From: a virus
Direction: 5' to 3' (one strand)
DNA length: 46,493 nucleotides
Virus record (IMG/VR): IMGVR_UViG_3300009159_000105
Span: 1 to 46,493 of that record
Positions within the stretch are counted from its first letter, which is position 1; the number at the start of each line of letters is the position of its first letter. The position numbers and the translations under genes are program-made. The notes beneath the pieces are model-generated. The model was given only the letters and a program-made list of their open reading frames with translations, had not been told where the DNA came from and searched no databases. This document shows, piece by piece, positions 1 through 7,435 of this stretch.

Positions 1-482
1 CCATTGAATGCTGTATGCAATCTTTTGGTATCTGCATACCAAATATGCCCGTCAGCTTCCATGTGTATTAGTCGCTGTTCATTGACGAAAAGGAAATATG
101 ATTTTGGATTGGTGTGTATTACGATGTGTAGTGTACGATGAAAGTCTTGATGTACGCTGTAGCATTTACGTGGAGTTAGTCGGGCAATACGAGTCCTGCT
201 TACTTTGTATGGTAAGTTCCTTATAAATGATTCCCACCAGGTACCTTTCAACTTTGGATGCATCTCATCAAATTTTGAAAGGTCTTCGCCTCCAGGTATT
301 GCACCTGTTCCTTCATACCAATCATCTATTCCGCCTGTTTGTAAGCATACCTGGTTGCGATCATCAAACGGAACATCGGTCAGCAGGCTCCATGTTTCGG
401 CACGAAGCCTTGTAAGGTCTACAGTCTGTTCCAACTTACGGAACAGGAATATCTCTTCATTTTTTAGGCTCAAATAAGACAT
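1..482 (-). CDS. 2OG-Fe(II) oxygenase, Asp/Asn beta-hydroxylase-like (3' end cut by window edge)
   Basis: The open frame starts at the ATG at 482-480, six bases after an AGGA ribosome site, and runs off the left edge, so about 160 residues are visible and the C-terminus is missing. Seen: a cupin-like core with VHQDFHRTLHI (HxD iron-binding pair followed by Arg), then W-Y-A-D-T-K-R-L-H-T-A-F-N, where the second His would complete the 2-His-1-carboxylate site. This spacing fits the aspartyl/asparaginyl beta-hydroxylase group of 2-oxoglutarate/Fe(II) dioxygenases, which are common in aquatic T4-like phages. The substrate is unknown. It overlaps the upstream dehydrogenase gene by 26 bases and is last in a nine-gene overlapping cluster, so it probably acts with the sugar-modification genes. 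The family is moderately sure; its role is inferred from context. Confidence 0.7.
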   Translation of the reverse strand, partial: MSYLSLKNEEIFLFRKLEQTVDLTRLRAETWSLLTDVPFDDRNQVCLQTGGIDDWYEGTGAIPGGEDLSKFDEMHPKLKGTWWESFIRNLPYKVSRTRIARLTPRKCYSVHQDFHRTLHIVIHTNPKSYFLFVNEQRLIHMEADGHIWYADTKRLHTAFN

Positions 483-1008
483 TGGTTATCCTAAAATCTC
501 TATTGTCATTTTCATCTAATGTCCAGGCTATTACTTCAGCAACACTAGCCGGAGACATTTTGGCAGCTTCAACATTTGCACCCATTTCAGTTCCTTCTAC
601 CCAGCCTGGTCGCAACAACACAATATTAGGATAAGGCGAGCTTGCTTGCAACTGCTTGACTCCTGCATCCAATGCAATTTTATGTATTTGATATAGATTA
701 GAAAAGTTTCTGTACATTTCAGTGATATGGCTTCCTAGTACCACTATAGTTTTATCTTTCCTGCCTCGCCATTTTGACCAAATTCGATATAACATTTCCA
801 CGTTGGCAAATCCGGCATTTGCCACAATCATTACTGTGTTATACTGGTCTAGCGCATTTACCACACGTTCTCTGGCAGTAGCCTGCTCCATGTCAAAATT
901 TCCGTCTGATCGACTGAGCCCAGAAACCTGATGGCCATCTGCTTTCATTTTTTCAGATATAGCTTTACCTAGTGCGCCGTTGTGTCCTAATATCAATATT
1001 TTTCGCAT
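457..1008 (-). CDS. Short-chain dehydrogenase/reductase
   Basis: 183 residues, shorter than a typical 250-residue SDR. A Rossmann nucleotide-binding site is visible at the N-terminus (GHNGALG, glycines 8, 11 and 14), the NAG motif at 64-66, and a catalytic set Ser93, Tyr106, Lys110 in YxxxK spacing, followed by RPGWVEG, which matches the usual PG segment after the active site. It should therefore be an active NAD(P)-dependent oxidoreductase or epimerase-type enzyme. The substrate cannot be read, but neighbours that look like glycosyltransferases and a methyltransferase suggest a sugar or sugar nucleotide. Its start overlaps the stop of the methyltransferase-like gene (TAATG), which indicates translational coupling. 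Confidence 0.85.
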   Translation of the reverse strand: MRKILILGHNGALGKAISEKMKADGHQVSGLSRSDGNFDMEQATARERVVNALDQYNTVMIVANAGFANVEMLYRIWSKWRGRKDKTIVVLGSHITEMYRNFSNLYQIHKIALDAGVKQLQASSPYPNIVLLRPGWVEGTEMGANVEAAKMSPASVAEVIAWTLDENDNRDFRITNVLFEPKK

Positions 1009-1643
1009 TACTTTGTTCCTATCAACATGAATCGAGTGTAGCCGCTGCCTGCATCTGTTTTATAAGCGCCTGAATACACTATGTTGCCGAGTCCGGACTG
1101 TTGTTCAAACTCTTGTAAATCTTTGCTACATCTAATGTGTTCCTTGCACGAGAAGAAATCGTTGCCTTGTAACACAACTGTAGTTCCTGCTGGAATACGA
1201 TCGAACCATCTATCGTATGTATCCTGATCAACATGTTCACAGCTGGTATTGATTACCACAGTGGGCGCATGATCGTAATGCCATTCATCCATGCTTGAAG
1301 TAAATGCTTTGAATCTCCATTGATTCATTTCATTTGCTTTGTTCATATGATCTGCTACAGGCTCACATTCAGGATCAATGTCAATGCTACGTATGAACTT
1401 GATAGGAAATGCGGCAGAATCAAATAGCATCACAGACAGTGACCCGTACCATCCGCCGAAGATGTGTATCACTTGTGATTCAGATCCTTTAAGGATCACG
1501 TCATTGAGTTGATCAACAAGCCATGCTTTGCTTTCAATCTGACCTCGCCAGAAGCAATCTAGTATGCGCTGTGTCTTATCTGGAAATTGCCTAAGTGTAT
1601 CAGCAATCCACAGTATGCTTTCATTGCTGAAATGTTTGTTCAT
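1008..1643 (-). CDS. Class I SAM-dependent methyltransferase-like protein
   Basis: 211 residues. Around residues 55-80 the sequence IHIFGGWYGSLSVML is a glycine-rich motif I, and about 15 residues later SIDIDPE gives the acidic end of strand 2 that normally holds the SAM ribose. VVINTSCEHV near residue 130 corresponds to motif IV. This order fits a Rossmann-fold methyltransferase. The Gly-Gly-Trp-Tyr-Gly variant is non-canonical, so activity is not certain. It overlaps the upstream gene by 23 bases and the dehydrogenase by one, inside a cluster of probable glycan-modifying genes, so methylation of a sugar or surface polymer is a reasonable guess. The substrate is unknown. Confidence 0.6.
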   Translation of the reverse strand: MNKHFSNESILWIADTLRQFPDKTQRILDCFWRGQIESKAWLVDQLNDVILKGSESQVIHIFGGWYGSLSVMLFDSAAFPIKFIRSIDIDPECEPVADHMNKANEMNQWRFKAFTSSMDEWHYDHAPTVVINTSCEHVDQDTYDRWFDRIPAGTTVVLQGNDFFSCKEHIRCSKDLQEFEQQSGLGNIVYSGAYKTDAGSGYTRFMLIGTK

Positions 1644-2307
1644 ATCGTTCTTTCAACCAGGCGTAATCATTGATCATTTCAATTGTACTGTTGCTCAGTC
1701 CGTATTCTTTTCCTGCGTTGGCTCCAGCAAGTATTGCCCTACTATATTCACCGGTAGCAGTTGTGGTCCAGATGTTTAGTTTTTCTTCAGACACGGTGAC
1801 ACTACCATGTGATAGTTTTGCACATTCTCTAAAAGCGCCTCGCCAGGCAGTCCAGTTACTGGCAGCAAATCTGTTTTCGCATGCTACCCAATCAAGTGGC
1901 ATAATGCAAGAAGAGATACCAGTGGTTACATCCACAGAGCCTACATGATCCAGAGTCAACTGCTTGGGCAACAGCTTGAGTCCGCCGTTACCGTATTTTA
2001 GTCCGTTGTAGGGATTGATACTGCTCCAAACAAATACACAATCAGATATTTCTTTATTGTTGTATGGGTATGGCAGATAGATAGTATCAAACCATTCAGC
2101 AGTAAAGTTCCAATCATCGTGTATCCATGCATCGCCATCCACTACAAAGAAAGAGCTGGTAGAGCTTTGTTGTGCTGCCGCCTGATGTGCCTGTAGTATG
2201 CCTTTGACCCCGTGTATCCTTCTTGCACCAGGTGCAAATTTCAACAGGCGTTGCCAATTGACTTCTGCATCTGGTTCGTCATAACTGATAAAGAATATAT
2301 CATACAT
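1621..2307 (-). CDS. Glycosyltransferase-like protein, paralogue 1
   Basis: 228 residues. The N-terminus MYDIFFISYDEPDAE, then RRIHGVKGILQAHQAAA and VVDGDAWIHDDW, matches the same three blocks in the adjacent 324-residue gene, so the two are paralogues. The DGDAW segment looks like the metal-binding DxD of GT-A nucleotide-sugar transferases, and the first block is a plausible first Rossmann strand. The combination recurs in aquatic T4-like phages as an uncharacterised family. The start overlaps the stop of the paralogue (TGATG). This copy is about 100 residues shorter at the C-terminus. Transferase activity is inferred from the fold-like pattern only. Confidence 0.55.
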   Translation of the reverse strand: MYDIFFISYDEPDAEVNWQRLLKFAPGARRIHGVKGILQAHQAAAQQSSTSSFFVVDGDAWIHDDWNFTAEWFDTIYLPYPYNNKEISDCVFVWSSINPYNGLKYGNGGLKLLPKQLTLDHVGSVDVTTGISSCIMPLDWVACENRFAASNWTAWRGAFRECAKLSHGSVTVSEEKLNIWTTTATGEYSRAILAGANAGKEYGLSNSTIEMINDYAWLKERYEQTFQQ

Positions 2308-3281
2308 CAGAAGCCATCCACACCTTGTATGACTTGATCTTCTTTAATCATTGGTCCTAGTCTGTTGGGATTGATGTAGCTTTCTTTGAAGAATCTTGAA
2401 CCATTCTCATCAAGCTCGGCAATTGACAAGTTTGCTTTGGTGCGTAGCTCTGTGCCAAGAAATTTAATATCATTCTTTAGTGTTTCAATATTCCATTGCC
2501 AACCTGTGGCTTTGCAGATTTCTTTGCCACCTGCAAAATCAGGTTGAACTGTATTGAACCAATGTTCATCGTGCCATTCAAAGTCACGCACATCAACGTA
2601 GTTGAATGTCTTATCAAACAATGTACGCATGGTACCAAGCCGTGCTCCATACATGGCCCATAGACCGTTTTCGGCATCAGCACCAACACTCTGCCAGACC
2701 AAAAGTCTACGCAGATTCTTGGGATGCACACGCTGTCGCAGTTCGCCTACGCTGACAGGTATGCCGCCAGCTAGACACATCTTGACTCCTTCTCTGAATC
2801 CGGCACGGAAGGCTTGATATGCGCTGCCATTGTTGTATGTCCAGCAGTACACATTGTTCATCTGGTGGTAGTGTATATCCCAACAGAAGTCTACTTGTGC
2901 GCTGGCAGCTTCGGCGGCTTCGTGTGTTTTCATGCTCATCACCACACTCTTAGGCCAGAGTTTGATACCGCCATTGCCATATATGAGCCCATTGACTGCA
3001 TTCTTGCCTGCCCAGCTGATTACATCAGTGGGTCCAACTTTGCTCATGTCCAGTTCAATGTTGAAGAAGTCGTCCCATACCACATTGTCTGCATCTATGG
3101 TGATGAATCGTTCAGTGTCACTGAGTGCGGCAGCGGCTTTGTGACAAGCATCGCTCCCCTTGACTCCATGACTGCGTTTGGCCCATGGAGCCTTGGTCAA
3201 GAGATCGGCAAAATTTGCATCAGCATTGGGTTCATCGTAGCTGATAAACACGATGTCAAATTCATTAATTGGAGTTAACAT
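2307..3281 (-). CDS. Glycosyltransferase-like protein, paralogue 2
   Basis: 324 residues. It shares three blocks with its downstream neighbour: FDIVFISYDEPNAD near the start, KRSHGVKGSDACHKAAAA, and ITIDADNVVWDDFF, where IDADN is a DxD-like acidic motif. A second shared stretch is NAVNGLIYGNGGIKLWPK. The C-terminal third has no counterpart in the short copy. Families of this kind are probably GT-A-fold sugar transferases acting in the host cytoplasm, but neither donor nor acceptor can be read. It overlaps the upstream gene by 17 bases. Confidence 0.55.
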   Translation of the reverse strand: MLTPINEFDIVFISYDEPNADANFADLLTKAPWAKRSHGVKGSDACHKAAAALSDTERFITIDADNVVWDDFFNIELDMSKVGPTDVISWAGKNAVNGLIYGNGGIKLWPKSVVMSMKTHEAAEAASAQVDFCWDIHYHQMNNVYCWTYNNGSAYQAFRAGFREGVKMCLAGGIPVSVGELRQRVHPKNLRRLLVWQSVGADAENGLWAMYGARLGTMRTLFDKTFNYVDVRDFEWHDEHWFNTVQPDFAGGKEICKATGWQWNIETLKNDIKFLGTELRTKANLSIAELDENGSRFFKESYINPNRLGPMIKEDQVIQGVDGF

Positions 3282-4278
3282 ACTCAGAGTCCTTCATGTA
3301 TATCTTAATATACTGGTTACTTGTCAAAAAGTCAAGATTATCAAAGTCTAATCCTTTAAGATGTCCTGTGTCAATTCTAAATGACTTTTTGCTTGAAATC
3401 ATATCAATTGGTATGTTGATATTGCCAATCAATGCATCTGGGTGCTCACGCTGTGTGATCCAAATTTTAATGTTTGATTGGATGTTGTAGTTTGCTGGAT
3501 CATTTATTGTGCTATCACATATCAGATGCTCACCGTGCATGCGGAAGTTAAGATGCGCATAGTCTTCTGACCGAGATGCAGGGATCACTCTTGTGCGATT
3601 GACACGTACCACTCGTTCAATTTGATTTTCTTGCCAAGTCCACGAGTAGGTACAGAAATTCTTATGGCTAATGACTTCGATATCGTCAAGATTGCACTCG
3701 GCCAGCCAGTCTGCTTTTTCTTCCATCAACTCATCATTGGTAATGTCAAATTCAAATGAGTGTTTGGCCAACAGATATCCAGTGTTCTTATCTCTAATAA
3801 AGAACTTGATTGCCTGGCGCTGGCTGTGGGCAATCTGATCTTCATTGCCTTTTCTAAACATGTTGATAAATGCATCGTGGTTTACAATCAATTCGCATTT
3901 CTTTTGATTCTTATAGAAGCTGAGTGCAAACTGGCTGGAGATATCATGTTCTGCCACATAATCAATAAACTGTAGCTCATGCGTTTCGCCCAATAGGTTC
4001 CCCCATTCGGTGATATGCATCAATCTTTTTACTTCTTGCTCCGGGTCATACCCTATCAGATATTCTTTGATTGCAACATCGCCGCTGAGCAGTTCGATAC
4101 ACACATCTGATTCCGATACAATGAAGTTTCCTTCGTCGCTGTGAGAATTTGGTGCAATGCCTGTTATTTTTCCTGTGACACTATCATACCATATGCTAAA
4201 TTTTTCCACAGCATTCCTAGGGCGAAACAAAAAAGAAATATCTACATCGTCGGTCACAGGCTTATTTTTTCTAGCCAT
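3265..4278 (-). CDS. Hypothetical protein, 337 residues
   Basis: I do not recognise this protein. It starts MARKNKPVTDDVDISFLFRPRN, is acidic and mixed alpha/beta in appearance, has no signal peptide or membrane segment, and contains no obvious catalytic motif. Two stretches around residues 110-125 and 190-215 are rich in aromatic residues. It overlaps both neighbours (25 bases with the upstream gene, 17 with the downstream), so it is translated as part of the same operon as the glycosyltransferase-like genes. It could be a structural or adaptor component of that cassette. That it is a real gene is well supported; its function is unknown. Confidence 0.75.
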   Translation of the reverse strand: MARKNKPVTDDVDISFLFRPRNAVEKFSIWYDSVTGKITGIAPNSHSDEGNFIVSESDVCIELLSGDVAIKEYLIGYDPEQEVKRLMHITEWGNLLGETHELQFIDYVAEHDISSQFALSFYKNQKKCELIVNHDAFINMFRKGNEDQIAHSQRQAIKFFIRDKNTGYLLAKHSFEFDITNDELMEEKADWLAECNLDDIEVISHKNFCTYSWTWQENQIERVVRVNRTRVIPASRSEDYAHLNFRMHGEHLICDSTINDPANYNIQSNIKIWITQREHPDALIGNINIPIDMISSKKSFRIDTGHLKGLDFDNLDFLTSNQYIKIYMKDSEYVNSN

Positions 4279-5078
4279 GCTTCAACCTTTGCTATATAGT
4301 CACCACTCAAATAAACTAGTCCTTGCTGTCTAAAATTTTCTACTCGTATGTGCGGAGTATCTTTGGTAACCCACCAGATATCAAGCCAGTTGTACCAATC
4401 TTTGCTGACCCAGTTGCTGTCTCGAGCAAAATCTCTTCTGCTAAAATTGCGATAGTTGAGTATGTCTGTTTTAGAACATTCATCGTCGTTTGTTTGGCAT
4501 ACAAAGCTAATGACATTGTCTAGTGTCAGTTCTTTCATTGCACCGTCGCTTATTTCTCTACCAATGCTTTGCCAAGCAAGTGAGTATTCTTCAAGGGCTT
4601 TGAAAAATGATCTAGACATGTCGTCCTTGTTAAGGAACAGGCACTTGGTACTGATAATGGGCCAGCCATGCTTGGACATTGACTTTTGCGCATTCCATGT
4701 CAATGCCGTATCCACATTGTGCTCTCTAAAGTCTAACACACTCTTAGAGATGTATACTCCAGATGTCAAATTACGTGTAACAGCATTATGTATTGGAGTA
4801 AATGAAAAAAGATTTTCATCAAGGTACAGTATGCTATCTCCCTGTATCAAAGGCAGCGTTTTAGCCAGGAAGCTGACAGCATTGTCATTTTCTTCTCTTG
4901 CTTCATATATGTGATCAAATAGTTTTATGTTAACGCCAAGGTCTTTTGCTGAACCACTCAGCACTAGATTGATTGTGCAATCTTTATTCAGCAGTCTCAG
5001 CAGTCGCGTGTTGGCTTCAACTGCACGATATCGATCTTTGATGTTTTCTCCATTGATGACAAACGCAATGTTTAGCAT
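4254..5078 (-). CDS. Glycosyltransferase-like hypothetical protein
   Basis: 274 residues from the ATG at 5078-5076, which I prefer over the upstream TTG at 5102 because GGAGG (5087-5083) lies four bases before it. The ATG overlaps the stop of the upstream gene (ATGCTAA). The N-terminus MLNIAFVINGENIKDRYRAVE resembles a first Rossmann strand, and DSILYLDENLF near residue 90 sits where a GT-A transferase carries its DxD, although here only one Asp and one Glu are present. The C-terminal part has many Trp and Tyr residues. It lies between two other genes of the probable glycan cassette. The transferase call is tentative. Confidence 0.5.
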   Translation of the reverse strand: MLNIAFVINGENIKDRYRAVEANTRLLRLLNKDCTINLVLSGSAKDLGVNIKLFDHIYEAREENDNAVSFLAKTLPLIQGDSILYLDENLFSFTPIHNAVTRNLTSGVYISKSVLDFREHNVDTALTWNAQKSMSKHGWPIISTKCLFLNKDDMSRSFFKALEEYSLAWQSIGREISDGAMKELTLDNVISFVCQTNDDECSKTDILNYRNFSRRDFARDSNWVSKDWYNWLDIWWVTKDTPHIRVENFRQQGLVYLSGDYIAKVEAWLEKISL

Positions 5079-5983
5079 ACTGCCTCCATGGCCTTTTCCC
5101 AATGTCGCAACAGTCCTCGTTTGTTCATGAAGTGTACGTTTTCATCCTGTATCCTGACTGCAAGATTTTTCCAGTTCTCATGACGATCGTTGCTTAGAAA
5201 CAACCAACCATTTTTGTCTGCGGCGGCAAGATCATCTTTACCATCCATGTAACGCATTGGCTGGTTGGAAATACGAGATGCCCACTCTTCGCCTGTTTGT
5301 CCTGCAAGCAGATGGCAAGCAATACTTACAGCATAGTCGGTGCGGAATAAGGCTCCCGGAAACTTGTAGGTGAACTTGTAGAATTCATAGTTCTCTTTAA
5401 CATGTTCCCACAGATCAAAGAATAGCTGTGCATGTTCATCTTGCTGCCAGTATACTGCTGTACTCCACCACATCTTGATGCCAAGAGGATGTAGGTGCTG
5501 TTCATAATGGTGAGGAGGAAGGCCGCGCAAGTCCATTGCTTCGCCAAACATCGCAACGCTGGAATCAGTGCCAAAAATATGGTCGAGATTGTTGTTACCA
5601 ATGATGTAGTCTACATCTATCAGCAGGCTTCGCTTGAAAGGAGTTTTGTGGAATACTGAATGCTTGTTGGTGTTAGAGAACTGAGCCTGGAATTGATTCC
5701 AAGGACTATCGTAGTGTGTACGAATATTCTTTTCGTGTGCAACATCTTCCACAATGATGTGATCAAATGCCCGCAGAACAAGATCTCTTGGCAAACTCTG
5801 TTGCATCCAATCCAGCGTGCCTTTATCGGTCATCAATGCCACCTGGTTATTCATCATGTGTTTCTTTGCACTTAATGCTGCCAATAAAGCCAAACGGATG
5901 TAGTCTATTTGCTCATTGTTGTAGGCAAACATGAGGATACCAGTATCCTCATGCGGCTGTGCTTGAGGATTCTGATTGGTCAT
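5072..5983 (-). CDS. GT-A-fold glycosyltransferase-like protein
   Basis: 303 residues. The order of motifs resembles family 8-type nucleotide-sugar transferases: GILMFAYNNEQIDYIRLALL (first strand and helix), ALMTDKGT, HIIVEDV, then KRSLLIDVDYII near residue 125 with the DxD motif (DVD), then FRTDYAVSIACHLL, a typical acceptor-side segment. It is therefore probably a metal-dependent sugar transferase working on sugar nucleotides in the infected cell. It overlaps the 136-residue gene upstream by 35 bases and is followed directly by another transferase-like gene. Possible targets are virion proteins, phage DNA or host polysaccharide; the sequence does not decide. Confidence 0.65.
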   Translation of the reverse strand: MTNQNPQAQPHEDTGILMFAYNNEQIDYIRLALLAALSAKKHMMNNQVALMTDKGTLDWMQQSLPRDLVLRAFDHIIVEDVAHEKNIRTHYDSPWNQFQAQFSNTNKHSVFHKTPFKRSLLIDVDYIIGNNNLDHIFGTDSSVAMFGEAMDLRGLPPHHYEQHLHPLGIKMWWSTAVYWQQDEHAQLFFDLWEHVKENYEFYKFTYKFPGALFRTDYAVSIACHLLAGQTGEEWASRISNQPMRYMDGKDDLAAADKNGWLFLSNDRHENWKNLAVRIQDENVHFMNKRGLLRHWEKAMEAVC

Positions 5984-6359
5984 TGATTGTCTCTGTTTTT
6001 TCTACTTCTTGCGGAATGTCTACTATTTTTTCAATGGTTCTAGCACGTTTGATTTTTTCATTTTCAGCGTGTAGAAGATTCATTGCTTTGGCATGTCCAT
6101 CAACCATTTTCCTGTGCAGTGATGGAATGTCTTTGACCAGTATTGGTTGATCGTTGGAATCGTTAAGAACGTATTGTTCTGTTCCGTTTCTAATGAGGTA
6201 ATCTAACCAGAGTATTAGCTGTTCTGTTGAACGGAACATACCACCTGAATCGCTTACCAGCTGGATTGCTTCAGCTCGTAAACGTATGTTCTTTTTATGG
6301 GTAGCAAGAGTTAGCCGGTAGTTGCTATACTCAATGGCTTCTTTGAGTCTTTGGTCCAT
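5949..6359 (-). CDS. Hypothetical protein, 136 residues
   Basis: I do not recognise it. The N-terminal two thirds are predicted helical (LKEAIEYSNYRLTLATHKKN; AKAMNLLHAENEKIKRART) and the C-terminal 30 residues are acidic and Ser/Thr-rich, probably disordered. There is no membrane segment. It is the first gene of the nine-gene modification cluster and starts about 30 bases downstream of a late-promoter-like TAAATA site, with GAGGA four bases before the ATG. Its first position and helical character would suit a tail-associated adaptor or chaperone, but that is a guess. Confidence 0.7.
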   Translation of the reverse strand: MDQRLKEAIEYSNYRLTLATHKKNIRLRAEAIQLVSDSGGMFRSTEQLILWLDYLIRNGTEQYVLNDSNDQPILVKDIPSLHRKMVDGHAKAMNLLHAENEKIKRARTIEKIVDIPQEVEKTETINDQSESSSTAA

Positions 6360-6387
6360 GTGTCCTCACGATGATTTATATACGCAG

Positions 6388-6396
6388 TTATTTATC
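6388..6396 (-). promoter_or_regulatory. Late promoter, TAAATA type
   Basis: On the minus strand the sequence reads GATAAATAACTG, matching the core of the T4 late promoter TATAAATA. It lies about 30 bases before the ATG of the 136-residue gene, in the 60-base gap after the Gly/Tyr-rich structural gene. A second AT-rich element (TATATAAATC) lies closer to the start. It would drive the glycan-modification cluster late. Confidence 0.55.
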
Positions 6397-6419
6397 GCTA
6401 CGTAATCACCAGGTGAGTA

Positions 6420-7433
6420 TCATGATCCTATAAATTCACCAATCAAGTTAAGTTCTGGCTCTGGGATGATCAATGTGGTGCTGGGGCGCGAGTTATCAAC
6501 TGGCTTGCGCCTACTGATAAAGCATCGGGTGGTTCCATTTACAACTTTTTCGCCAACTGCATTGTTTGTGTTGTCTAATACAACTCTGAATCGTACCACG
6601 TTTTTCGGAGTTCCAACCAGCTTGCTGTATATGCGCATGTAAAGTGGATCTCCATAGCCGCCATAACCACCATAGCCTCCGTATCCGCCATAGCAGCCAT
6701 ATCCGCCATATCCGCCATATCCGCCATAGCATCCACCTGTTTGTATTGTTCCAACCAGCTGATATGAATCACTGGTTAACTGTACAAAAGGCACATTGCC
6801 ATTGGTATAATGTGCAACGCCGCTAATGCTTAATCCATTAACCCCGTATGATACAATGCCGGCCCTGTAGAACATGTATTGCCAGTCTCTATAGCCTTGC
6901 CCGGCGCCATTTCCTGCCATTTCAAAATCCATACGTATAGTGGATCCTGAATTGAAAAAGTGTCTAGCTTCATCGTAATTGGGAAAAATAGCATCAAATG
7001 TCAGCACGACTTGGTTGCGCCAATTGGTAGTGCGCGATGCTGTGCCAATTTGTAAAATAGATGCACGTGCTGGACTCAGTGTGTTTGGCACTGTGAGCAC
7101 ATTGGTAGCATAATCATTGATAGCATTATAGTATGCTGTAAGGATCTTTTGATTCTCTGGCAACTGCCTGTCCAATTCAACATTGGCTAATCCTGTGTTT
7201 TCTACAGCAATGTTAAGACGATCAATCAACTGGTTGAAAGACTGCGCGGTGATTTTGTCACCTACATCTTTGTTTGTTGTGTTACCGCCGCCCCAGCCGT
7301 ATTTCAATCGTGTTCGTACCGCTGGGTCCGTGCTGGGCCCTTGGTTACGAAAAAGATCCGCATAGACCTTGTCTACTTTAAGTCTGGCGTCATCGTGTAA
7401 CTGAGCCAGTATCTTGTCGCCTTTGAGCGCCAT
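6420..7433 (-). CDS. Virion structural protein with Gly-Tyr repeat
   Basis: 337 residues. The N-terminal 130 residues are helical and contain KYGWGGGNTTNKDVGDKITAQ; the middle looks beta-rich (SIRMDF-type segments, residues 150-225). Residues about 233-262 are almost pure Gly-Gly-Tyr with three Cys replacing Gly/Tyr positions, encoded at about 6650-6737. The last 75 residues are again beta-like and contain YMRIYSKLV. Its place after the baseplate wedge genes and beside a fibre-like gene indicates a baseplate or fibre component. The Gly/Tyr segment could be a flexible or adhesive loop. It starts after GGAG near the end of the upstream gene. No T4 counterpart is recognised. Confidence 0.65.
   Translation of the reverse strand: MALKGDKILAQLHDDARLKVDKVYADLFRNQGPSTDPAVRTRLKYGWGGGNTTNKDVGDKITAQSFNQLIDRLNIAVENTGLANVELDRQLPENQKILTAYYNAINDYATNVLTVPNTLSPARASILQIGTASRTTNWRNQVVLTFDAIFPNYDEARHFFNSGSTIRMDFEMAGNGAGQGYRDWQYMFYRAGIVSYGVNGLSISGVAHYTNGNVPFVQLTSDSYQLVGTIQTGGCYGGYGGYGGYGCYGGYGGYGGYGGYGDPLYMRIYSKLVGTPKNVVRFRVVLDNTNNAVGEKVVNGTTRCFISRRKPVDNSRPSTTLIIPEPELNLIGEFIGS
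6650..6737 (-). repeat. Gly-Gly-Tyr coding repeat
   Basis: About ten copies of a 9-base unit coding Gly-Gly-Tyr (GGC/GGA GGN TAT) in tandem within the structural gene. Cys codons interrupt it at three places. Repeats of this type are prone to slippage, so copy number may vary between relatives. Confidence 0.9.
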
Positions 7434-7435
7434 AG

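Noticed and set aside
205-477. 90-codon plus-strand frame at the left edge
   Set aside because: It is the antisense of the 2OG-Fe(II) oxygenase gene, whose motifs are clear on the minus strand.
2814-3278. 154-codon plus-strand frame
   Set aside because: It lies wholly opposite the 324-residue transferase-like gene, which has a paralogue next door; composition is Val/Ile/Cys-rich antisense type.
6650-6737. Variable repeat of a diversity-generating retroelement
   Set aside because: No reverse transcriptase or template repeat is present in the window, and the repeat is a simple 9-base tandem array rather than adenine-mutated codons.
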